Assembly: GCA_001972305.1 (NCBI GenBank) | Contig: BDDD01000888.1 | Coordinates: 62,001-126,000, forward strand | Direction of reading: 5' to 3' | Length of the DNA stretch: 64,000 bases | From: Cephalotus follicularis | Taxonomy: Eukaryota > Streptophyta > Magnoliopsida > Oxalidales > Cephalotaceae | Notes under the pieces: generated by a model | What the model was told of the DNA's origin: nothing | Seen by the model: only the letters and a program-made list of their open reading frames with translations | The model's database searches: none | Shown: positions 55,857 through 64,000 of the stretch, piece after piece | Numbering within the stretch: the first letter of the stretch is position 1 | How the letters are laid out: each line of letters begins with the position of its first letter | Translations under genes and position numbers: made by a program

Positions 55857-55981
55857 ATATCTTTTTCTCAAAGAAAACCTTTCACTGCTTCGATCTCCAA
55901 TCTTCGACTTTTTGCTGAGAGCTACCCAAATTCACAGTGCTTTCAAAACCTCATTTCATCACTTTTTCATCAAGATTTTTG

Positions 55982-56022
55982 GTAAGTTCCTATTGTGCTT
56001 TTGTTTTTCCTGGTTAAACTAG
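55982..56022 (+). other. Possible leader intron of antisense gene K
   Basis: A strong donor TTG|GTAAGT at 55982 matches the donors in copies A and D, but the only AG before the ATG (56021-56022) would give a 41-bp intron, shorter than usual in plants. The acceptor next to the ATG reads CTG instead of CAG and seems to have been lost. Confidence 0.35.
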
Positions 56023-56041
56023 GATTTCCTTTGCCTTACTG

Positions 56042-58393
56042 ATGGCTAGAACCAAACAAACTAGTAGGTCATCTCCTCCCCTAGATGTCGAACCTTTGGC
56101 CATGGTGATCCAAACAGCTGAAAAACCCCTCAGCCCCGAGGGTAGTACGGGGGCTGCAGTGGGTGACCCTGTTGCTCCCACCACTGAAGCTCACTCCCAA
56201 GCCATGGAAAACCCTTTTGGGGTTAGCACCCTCTCTCATGGAGATGTAAAAAAACTAGTCAAAAAATATAACATTCCTGAGGGGTTGACATTCAGCCTTC
56301 CCTCGGATCCTCGGATGGTCACCATGAGTAGAGAGGGTCTCTTCATCGTCTTCGAAGGCGCACTCTCCCACGGCCCGAGGGTTCCAATGCCCTCTTTCGC
56401 CATCTCAGTTCTAGAGGCATTTCACCTCCAACCTTCTATAATCCAACCGCAGTCTTGGAGCTTCATAATAGGTTTCCTGGTTAGATGTATCGAGTTAGGG
56501 GTGAATGCGATGGTGGGACTGTTCAAAGAGTTCAACGTCCTCTAGTCCTCACAAGGAAAGTGCAGGTATTTCTTCAAGTCTCGTCCTGGTATAAAGAAGC
56601 TTCTTTTCAACCCCACCAAGTCCATCAAAAATTTGAGGGAGAGGTACTTCCTCATAAAGAACTTCGAAGGGTTCACCCCCTCTACCTTGTGTGATTCCAT
56701 AGATCGACCGCCTCTTAATAAGAGGTCTCGTTTGAAATTGACAGAGAACGTGGACCTCGGTAAACTCTTGTATCTGGAGCCCGAGGAGGTGAACTCCACT
56801 GTGGTTGAGGATCGTATGCTCCAAGCCGGGCTTAGCATAGGCCCCGCCCGAGAATCATACTCGGAAGATGTCGAGGACACCTCAGGGGGAGAGGAATCCC
56901 AAGATAGACCCATGCCCCAAGAGTTGGGGGAAAACTATATAAAGCTTTCATCTCCTCCAAGTCTTGTTTTCATATTTCTTTCGTTTTGTCACTCTGTTGC
57001 TATGCTTCTAACCTTTTTACTTCTTTGTTGTGTAGAAATGGCTTCTCGGTGAGATTTTGATGCACTCTTCGGAGCCACCAAGAGAACCAAGCCATCGTCT
57101 GCTGGAGGGTCCCAACAACAACCATTACCTGCTACTGAGAAGACTAAGCAGAAAGAGAAAGAGGCTGCCGAGGGGGCTAGGCAGAGAGCATAGGCAACTG
57201 CCGAGGGGGGCAAGCAGATGAAAAAGGACGCTGTCACAGTAAGGAGAAGGGAAGCAAGAGGCCTACAGGAGGGCGCTCCTCGGATAGACCTTCTGATCCT
57301 CCGAGCAAGAAAGGCAAATGCATTTCCGAGACTGAGCGGGAGTCCATCCTCGGCAGGACTTCTCAGAATCCCATCATTCTGCCCCCTCCTCGGGATGTGG
57401 AGAGGTTGATCGAGGAACTGGGAGTGGCAAAGAAAGAGGGTACGAGCCTGAGCAACCCCGAGGTCCCCTTTGCTATCAGTTCTGTGTGCTTCTTCCAGGA
57501 TGAGCTCAAAGCGAGGGAAGGCTGGACCAATGAAGAGTTGAGCCATAACTCTCTACAGAGTCATTTTTAGGTAGGAGATATCTTCTATTTAACACGCTTT
57601 TAATTCTTCTTCTTACTTTTGTACCTTGCTTGTAGGCTTTGAATGACCACCACCTCATGGTGGAGAACTTCTCAGTCATTCTTGAGAGGTATGATAAAGC
57701 GAGGGCTGAGTTGATGGAGCTCACCGAGACTACTCGCTCTGCGAAGGCCCAACTTGAGGAAGTCCTCAAGACCCAGGAGTCCCTTGAGGAGGAGAGGAGC
57801 AAGGCCGTCAAGGAGAGGGACGAGATGCAAAAAGACCCCTCCAAAGTCAGCGAGCTATACCGAGGGCTGGATCTGAAGTTCAAGAATTATAAGAAGAAGG
57901 ATGAGGAGCGGCGGGCTAAGGCAGTGGAGGATGTCTTGACAGAATTCAAGTCCTCAGACGAGTTCAGCTACTTGATGGAGGCCTCCGGGTGGACTACAAA
58001 GCTTCAGACGCTTTTGGTGATGAAGTTTTCAAAGAATCCACCGAGTACTATCGCCGGGGATTCTATACTTGCTGGAACTGGATGAGAGCTCTTCATCCCA
58101 AGGTTCCCATGGGCGAGGTTGCTTACTGCTCGGCTTCCAAGGCCTTTGATTACTATCCCGAGGGCTATGAGGCAGAGGAAGTCAAGGCTGAGGAAGCCTT
58201 GGGAGAGAAGGCTGATCAAGGGGTCGAGATAGTAGAGAAGCAGGTGGAGCTCGCCTCTGGAGGAGAGGTTGGGCAGGAGGGTGAGATGGGACAAGAGGGG
58301 GCATCAGTGACGGCAGCTGCTCCCTGGGATCCTGAAGTAGCTTGTATTTTCCTTGCTCTACTCTCCAATTGTAATAGATTTTCGCCATTGTAA
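56042..58393 (+). pseudogene. Antisense Transposase_28-like gene of element K (aORF-K)
   Basis: The ATG opens with MARTKQTSRSSPPLD. The PF04195-like domain (56270-56700) reads GLTFSLPSDPRM, FIVFEGALSHGPRVPMPSF, PQSWSFIIGFLVRC and, after an in-frame TAG at 56543-56545, YFFKSRPGIKKLLFNPTK. The part continues to ENYIKLSSP (about 56960). A second part starts with the ATG at 57038 (MASR, then TGA at 57050, probably from CGA) and is rich in K, E and A. The conserved intron is 57571-57635. The coiled-coil exon begins ALNDHHLMVENF; a frameshift near 58000 shifts to DYKASDAFGDEVF, then NWMRALHPKVPMGE and YYPEGYEAEE. It lies head-to-tail opposite to pol. No known biochemical role; the order of domains matches copies A and D. 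Confidence 0.82.
57571..57635 (+). other. Intron before coiled-coil exon, copy K
   Basis: Donor TTTTAG|GTAGGA and acceptor GCTTGTAG|GCTTTG enclose 65 bp. The intron sits in the same place in copies A and D. Confidence 0.72.
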
Positions 58394-58870
58394 ACTTTAA
58401 GTATGAATGAAAAAAGAACTTTTGAGTATTCTCGGAACTTGCCTTTATTTTTCCACACCGTATGCTTGGGCTCCATTTACATGTATGTTCATAATTCCCT
58501 TATGGATTTTTAACTTTGTCCAAGTTATTGACTCCTCGTATATGTGATTGCTTAAGCTTTGTAGTCCTCGTATGACACTTCATTTCAAAAATGCTTAAGT
58601 AATTTTAACATAGTCTTTACGAGTTCTACTATGTTCGTAGACTAAGATCTTGGTCTGCTCGAACAAGTTCCTATGGGTTTACTGATCAGGGTATCATCTG
58701 ACCCATTAGATTTTAGGACAGGCAGGCTGAGCTTGCAGTCTGCGTAGGGACGCTTGTATTAAAGTGCTCAGTTCGAAGAACTTGATCGTTGCGATTTTCC
58801 ATGGATTTGCCTTTCAAGACACAATTTTAGGCCTGGTTGGTCAAGTTCCCATGGTATTTTCGACCAGTGT
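58394..58870. other. Non-coding tail of element K
   Basis: Matches the tails of A and D (for example AAGTTCCCATGG and GAGCTTGCAGTC phrases). A weak AATGAA at about 58405 replaces the AATAAA of the other copies. Confidence 0.7.
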
Positions 58871-59010
58871 TTGCTCCCTGGAGAGTCTTATTCCTTGCTT
58901 GGAAGTCTTTTGGTGTTCCTCAGAAGGACTCTTTTGTTGCTCCTCGGGAGGAGTCTTTTGTTGCTCCTCGGAAGGAATATTTTTTGCTGCTTGGAAGGAG
59001 TATTGATTAT
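58871..59010. repeat. Hairpin array K, about 6 units
   Basis: Units such as TTGCTCCCTGGAGAGTCTT, TTCCTCAGAAGGACTCTTTT and TTGCTCCTCGGGAGGAGTC. It is the shortest of the three arrays, placed between the ends of aORF-K and pol. Confidence 0.8.
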
Positions 59011-59200
59011 CGTTAGTCTGGTCGAGACCTCGGCCAGTGTTTGTTCTCTGCTTAGGGAGTTGACTTGTGGCTGTTCAGAGGTTTAAGGATGTGAACATTA
59101 GGCTTTTGGTCCCTTGCGAACTTGGAATTATGATATTGAACCCAAATTTTGAAGAAAAATTCAGCTTTATTTCCTCTTTGAATTTCTGTACATCTTACAA

Positions 59201-60709
59201 TCATTGATAGTACTTCCTCAGATGCCTGGCATTCCAAGCTCTGGAAATCTTCCTGCCCCCCAGAGTTTCAAGTTTGAATGTTCCTGGGCGAAGGACCCTC
59301 TTAATTGTTTATGGACCTTCCCAGGCAGGGGCTAGTTTTCCTCTGGTATCGGTTGGGTCTGTAATAGCCGAGTTGCATAGGACTAGATCTTCTTGCCTTA
59401 GTGGTTTGGGGCTTACTCTTCTGTTATAATAGCGGCTCACCCTCTGCTGGTAGGCTGCAACTCTGATAGCGGCCTTATCTCTCAGCCCTTCTACCAAGTG
59501 AAGGAGGCATCTAAGCCCTTCTTCATTGTTATCTTCAGTGAAATGCACAACCCTTGGCGACTGTACACCAATCTCCACCGTTATCATAGCTTCAGCTCCA
59601 AAACAGAGGCTGTATGGGGACTCACTAGTTGTGGTCCGAGGAATGGTTCTATGGGCCAATAGTACACTTGGTAGCTCATCTGCCCATCTTCCTTTGCTGT
59701 CCTTGAGGCACTTTTTTAAGCCCGAGATGATTTCTCTGTTGATCACCTCGGCTTGACCGTTACTCTGGGGGTAGGCTACTGATGCAAGCCTTTGTTCTAT
59801 CCTCCACTCTTTGCAAAAGTCACGAAAAGCCTAGCAATCAAATTGTTTACCGTTGTCTGAGGTAATTGTCCTCGGGACTCCAAATCTATAGATGATCGAT
59901 TTCCATACGAAGCTCTCCGTTTTCTTCTTGGTAATTGTGGCTAGAGGCTCTGCTTCCACCCACTTGGTGAAGTAGTTCACTGCTACAATGAGAAACTTCC
60001 TCTGGCCTATCACCATGGGTAATGGTTTGACAAAGTCAATTTCCTGTTGTGTAAAGGGCCACGGGGCCGTGATAGACGTCAGAGGTTGAGAAGGTCTTCT
60101 GCTTATGTTTGCGTTCCTCTGACATTTCTCACACTTTCTTACTAAGTCTATGGCATCTTGATGCATGGTCGGCCAGTAGTAGCCTTGTCTCAGTAGCTTA
60201 TGAGATAATGTTCTGCCCCCTGTGTGGTTGCCACAAATTCCTTCATGTACTTCCCTGAGAGCATAGTCGGCCTCTAAAGGGGTCAAGCATCTCAGCCAAG
60301 GGAAAGAGAATGACCTTTTGTAGAGGAGCCCATCTCGGAATTAAAACCTGTTGGCTCTGTACACTAGTTTCCTGGCCTCCACGGGGTCCTCGAGTAGAAT
60401 CCCATTCCTCAACCAATTGATGAAGGGAGTCATCCAGTTTGGCTTCTGTGGCACATCTATGTCCATTACGTCTACTTCAGAGATGGTGGGCCTATCCAGG
60501 TAGTCTACTAGCACAGTTTGATTTTTTACTAGCTCCTCTGTCGTTGCTAGTTTTGATAACTGGTCAACTCTGACATTTTTTGCTCTGGGTACTTTCAAAA
60601 TCCTTTGAACCTCGAAGGCTGACTTCATACTCTGAAAATGGGATAAGTATTTCACCATAGGATCTTCTCGGGCCTCATACTCGAAGGCTGACTCAATTTG
60701 CCAGACCAA
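59201..60709 (-). pseudogene. Element K integrase and pol C-terminus
   Basis: Zinc finger: HEGICGNHTGGRTL with CEKCQRN. Core: TQQEIDFVKPLPMV, ITSDNGKQFD and YPQSNGQAEVINREI, so the three catalytic acidic residues are kept. C-terminal part: RVSRYYNRRVSPKPL, and the frame ends with RAWNARHLRKYYQ and a TGA at 59201-59203. In-frame stops occur at 60341, 59831 and 59309. Upstream (60341-60709) is the RNase H-integrase spacer with the end of the second RNase H (SKLATTEELVKN). The enzyme would act on element DNA ends in the nucleus if intact. Confidence 0.9.
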
Positions 60710-60716
60710 CCACTAG

Positions 60717-61562
60717 CTAAGAATCACTGGAGGCCTCTATCTTTTGCACCTCCAAGTGCTTTGCGATCATCAGCCCAGCTATGAGAGCTTCCCACTCAGC
60801 TTCGTTGTTTGTAGCTTTAAATCTAAACCTCATAGCATATTCCAACGTCCAACCATGTGGGCTCGTCAATACCAGTCCTGCTCCACTGGCGGTGATGCAG
60901 GATGAGCCATCCACGAATAACTTCCAAATCCCCCTCTCGTTCTTGGAAGGGTCCTCCTCCATACGCTCCGTAGGCGTATTTTCTCCAAGAAAGTCGGCCA
61001 GGACCTGTGATTTGATTGCTGGTCTGGCTTCGAACTTCACATCATATTCTCCTAGTTCGACTGACCACTTGATTAACCTGCCTAAGGAGTCAGGCTTCGC
61101 AAGAACCTGTTTAAGTGGTTTGTTATTCAGAACCTTCATTGTATGGGCTTGGAAATATGGCCTTAACTTTCTGGCTGCGATGATCAGAGCATATGCAAAC
61201 TTCTCTACCTCTTGGTACCTCCCCTCAGCATCGTTCAAAGCCTTGCTCACATAGTATACTGGATTTTTAACTTTCTCCTCTTCTCTGACTAGCACTGCAC
61301 TGACTGCTCTCGAGGTGGCCGTAAGGTACAAATACAAGTCTTCCCCATCCTTAGGTTTTGAGATCAGAAAAGGGGAAGCCAGGTACTCCTTCAACTTGTT
61401 GAAGGCTACTTGACATTCGTCTGGCCAAGAAAATCCCTTGGGATCTCTGAGTACTTTGAAGAAAGGGAGGCACTTCTCTGCTGATTTTGACACAAACCTG
61501 CTCATGGCTGCAATATTCCGATTTAGCTTTTGAACATCCCTGATGGTTTGGGGAGGTCTCAT
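60717..61562 (-). pseudogene. Element K RNase H domains
   Basis: An open stretch of 281 codons. First RNase H: LYLYLTATSRAVSAVLVREE, YQEVEKFAYALIIAARKLRP and VKFEARPAIKSQVLADFL. Second, Tat-specific RNase H: WKLFVDGSSCITASGAGLVL and KATNNEAEWEALIAGLMIA. The stretch ends with a TAG at 60717 (probably from CAG) and a frameshift of a few bases at about 60700, after which the reading continues with ESAFEYEA. Confidence 0.88.
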
Positions 61563-62438
61563 GCTCCGAATTGCCGAGATCTTCTTTGGGTTAGCCTATA
61601 TTCTTCTGCTTAAGACCATGAACCCGAGGAATTTACCTGAGGTGACCCCAAAAGTGCACTTGGACGGATTGAGTTTCATATTGTACCTCCTCATCACCTC
61701 AAACGTTTCCTCCAAGTCTTTGATGTTGGGGCTCCTGGCTGGGGTCTTGACGAGCATGTCGCCGATATAGACCTCCATATTTCTTCCAATCCGAGGCTCA
61801 AAAATTTTGTTCACCAGACGTTGGTAGGTGGCCCTTGCATTCTTCAGACCAAAGGGCATAACCTCGTAGCAATACATTCCTCGATCCGTGATGAATGCTA
61901 TCTTTTTCTAGTCGGGCTCGTACATGGGGATTTGATTGTATCCCGAGTAGGCATCTAAGAAGCTTAACATTCTATAGCCCAAGGTTGCATCCACCAACTG
62001 GTCTGTCTTTGGAAGAGGGAAGTGATCCTTGGGACAAGCTTTGTTGAGGTCTGTGAAGTCAATGCACATCCTCTAATTGCCATTTGCCTTTTTGACTAGG
62101 ACTGGGTTCACCAGCCAGTCTGAGTAATGCACTTCCCTTATGAACCCTGCCTGCAAAAGCTTGCACACCTCCTCGGCTATTGCTTACTGTCGCAAAGGGG
62201 AAAAGTTCCTCTTCTTCTGCCTGGTCGGAGGCCTCATTAGGTCCACACTTAGTTTGTGAACCATGACATTTGGGCTAATCCCAGGGACCTCCTATGCCGA
62301 CCAGGCAAACACGTCTTTGTTATTTTGGAGGAATGTTATTAATTCCCCCTTCTCCACCTCTCCACGCTGTGAGCCAAATTGGAAGACTCTCTCTAAGTTA
62401 CCCTCTTCTAGGGGAACTTGGATCACATCCTCAACAGG
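61563..62438 (-). pseudogene. Element K reverse transcriptase
   Basis: Recognisable blocks, right to left: VNPVLVKKANGN (about 62100), RMCIDFTDLNKACPKDHFPL, LSFLDAYSGYNQIPM and the open piece 61596-61877 with CYEVMPFGLKNARATYQRLV. The catalytic block reads VYIGDMLVKT: the first aspartate of YxDD is glycine (GGC at 61761-61763). Stops lie at 62439, between the blocks (for example one where GKWRMC is expected) and at 61596. The enzyme is dead. Confidence 0.88.
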
Positions 62439-63098
62439 CTATGCACGCTCAGGTTCCACGTCCCCCCTGAGCTCCACGTTTGCAATTGGAAGTACCTTGT
62501 CCTTCCCTTTGTCCAAGATGGTAGTTTTGTAGCACTGCCTTGCTACCTGCTGATCTCCTCTGGCCTCCCCCACACCAAACCTTGTGGGGAACTTCATCAG
62601 CAATTGTCTCGCCGACACTATTTCCTCCATTAGGTTGAGCCCTGGTCGCCCGATTATTGCATTATATGGGCTTGGTGAATCAACCACCAGGAATGTCATC
62701 TCTACCTGAGTTTGGCGCGGGGTCGTGCCTACAACCACAGACAGGTCGATGGATCCCAGAGGATGGACCATCTCACCGGCAAAGCCTACCAGTGGGGTCT
62801 TCACAGGCTTCAGCTGGTCTACCGGTATTCTCAGTTGATGAAATGCATGTTTGAATAGGATGTCGGTAGAGCTCCCGCTATCAATGAGAATCCTCTTCAT
62901 AGTCAAAAGAGCCACTTGAAGACTTACCACCACTGGGTCATCATGAGGGAGACGTACTCCCTTATAGTTCACCTCAGAGAAGGATATAACCTCCTCGTCT
63001 CCACCAGTCCTCAGCCTTTTGCTGTGATGAACTTGTTGCATAGTAAGGGACTGCCTCCCATAGGCTTTTCTAGCATTCTTGTGGTCGCCACCAGACAT
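62439..63098 (-). pseudogene. Element K aspartic protease
   Basis: Open for 219 codons. It includes ISFSEVNYKGVRLPHDDPVV, the active-site stretch MKRILIDSGSSTDILF, and DSPSPYNAIIGRPGLNLM near the end. This is the typical Tat retropepsin. It lies in a different frame from gag-K; a stop (TAA/TGA-type) separates the two. Confidence 0.88.
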
Positions 63099-64000
63099 GA
63101 CCCCCTAGAGATGGTGTGGATGACACCTCTGGGTTATTGCTGCTGCTGTTCCTCTTGTTACTGAGGAGCCTTTTCTCTTCTTTGCTCCCTTCTTCCCTGC
63201 GGAGCATCTCTGTCCACATACTTGCGCAGGTGCCCCTTCCGAATCAGGTCCTCAATCTGATTCTTCAACTGTCTGCACTCCGCGGTATCGTGGCCGTGGT
63301 CACAGTGGAATCAACAGTATTTTTCTGTGTCCCTCTTCTTTGCCGGGGACCGCATCTTCTCGTGCCATTGGATAGGGATCTTATCCTGCTGCACAGCAAG
63401 TATTCTGGGGCGTGTGTCTAGGAGGGGGGCAAAGTTATTGTAGGAGGGGGTCGGTGCCCCTCCCCTGGGTGAATCACCCATCCTGGAGAGCTTGTGTCTG
63501 AGGTCGTCTTTTGGCAGGTCTGACCTCTCCTTCCTCTTCTCCTTCTTCCAGGGAGTATTTCGTGAATGCTCCCCTTTCTCCTCCTGATGGCTTGACCAGG
63601 GTGTTTTCTGTTTCCTGGCCGCCATCTCTTCCTCTACGTTGACATACCTCTCAGCTCTCCTCAGCAAATCTGCCATATCAACGATGGGCCTCTTCAGGAG
63701 AGAGAAAGTAAAAGAGGTGCTATTCCTTAGACCACTATTCAGTGCTGCCAGGGCAAAGGACGACTCTAGGTCCTTTACTGTGAGAGACACCCTGTTGAAC
63801 CTGGTGAGGTAGTCTCTCAGTGACTCATCTCTCCCCTGCACCACATTGATCAGGTGGGAAGAGTTCCTCCTCCGCATGGTGCTGTTGAGGAATTAAGTGA
63901 CGAACAACTCCGTAAGCTGGTTAAAATCCTTCACTGACCTCTGAGGCAGGGTGGAGAACCAAGACTGGGCAGCTCCAGTTAATGTTGCCAGCAATCCTTG
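63099..64000 (-). pseudogene. Element K gag, C-terminal two thirds, partial
   Basis: The right edge of the window cuts it. Core: AQSWFSTLPQRSVKDFNQLT, then a stop at 63893-63895 in FVT-x-FLNST, then RRRNSSHLINVVQGRDES and SLRDYLTRFNRVSLTVKD (Retrotrans_gag). RAERYVNVEEEMAARKQK and a basic KKEKRKERSDL stretch follow. A TGA at 63311-63313 interrupts [20 protein letters not shown], where CGA is expected. It ends with [15 protein letters not shown] and a glutamine-rich tail. Confidence 0.88.

Larger units (their letters stand above)
54516..64000 (-). mobile_element. Tat-lineage element K with gag-pol, right end outside window
   Basis: Minus-strand element with 3' LTR (54516-55431), purine tract, antisense gene (56042-58393), hairpin array (58871-59010), integrase, two RNase H domains, RT, protease and gag, running past the right edge. 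The second RNase H (KLFVDGSS near 60940) is a Tat-lineage hallmark. Stops, one frameshift in RNase H-integrase and a changed RT active site show it is dead. The 5' LTR and primer site are not in the window. Confidence 0.92.

Overview
This is plant nuclear DNA made almost entirely of nested LTR retrotransposons. I see no host protein-coding gene, tRNA or rRNA. The evidence for a plant is TG...CA-ended LTRs with 5-bp target duplications, tRNA-Met and TGGCGCC-type primer sites, Tat, Tekay/Del and Athila lineages of Ty3/gypsy, and Ty1/copia polyproteins, all riddled with stops and frameshifts. A eudicot is most likely, but the species cannot be told from this window.

Layout. Element A (Tat, minus strand, left end outside the window, to 18191) is split by copia B (plus strand, 4765-17074). 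The 3' LTR of B is split by solo LTR C (14152-17015, perfect TSD tacac). After a spacer (18192-19050) comes element D (Tat, minus strand, 19051-53530), which has been hit several times. LTR-like block E (20146-26999) sits in its antisense gene and itself holds Athila F (21650-25584). Tekay-type G (29419-47483) sits in its tail, and the 3' LTR of G holds copia H (31723-41005). Solo LTR I (50493-53320, perfect TSD ttata) sits in its 5' LTR. Solo LTR J (53652-54129) follows, and then element K (Tat, minus strand, 54516 to beyond 64000), the only Tat copy here with a full set of pol domains.

The most interesting system is in the three Tat copies. Each carries, between pol and the 3' LTR and on the opposite strand to gag-pol, a multi-part antisense gene. 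Its first part resembles the plant 'putative gypsy type transposon' domain (Transposase_28, PF04195) and its second part is a coiled coil. All three copies share an intron of 65-89 bp just before the coiled-coil exon. Copies A and D also have a leader intron directly before the ATG and an AATAAA after the stop. Copy K has a TATA box ahead of the gene. Between the 3' ends of the converging antisense gene and pol lies an array of short self-complementary units: about 10 in A, 26 in D and 6 in K. A and D have lost pol through deletions with different breakpoints, yet keep the antisense gene and the array.

A second cross-cutting pattern is a cluster of short units centred on GTCGAC/GTCGAT-type palindromes, seen in four unrelated families (copia B, copia H, Athila F, Tekay G), mostly inside LTRs. 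Copia H also carries an extra sense-strand ORF after RNase H that resembles the 'putative plant transposon protein' family, and a row of four extra zinc knuckles. A 295-bp piece of block E has been copied nearly unchanged into the Athila 3' LTR. Many of the in-frame stops look like C-to-T or G-to-A changes.
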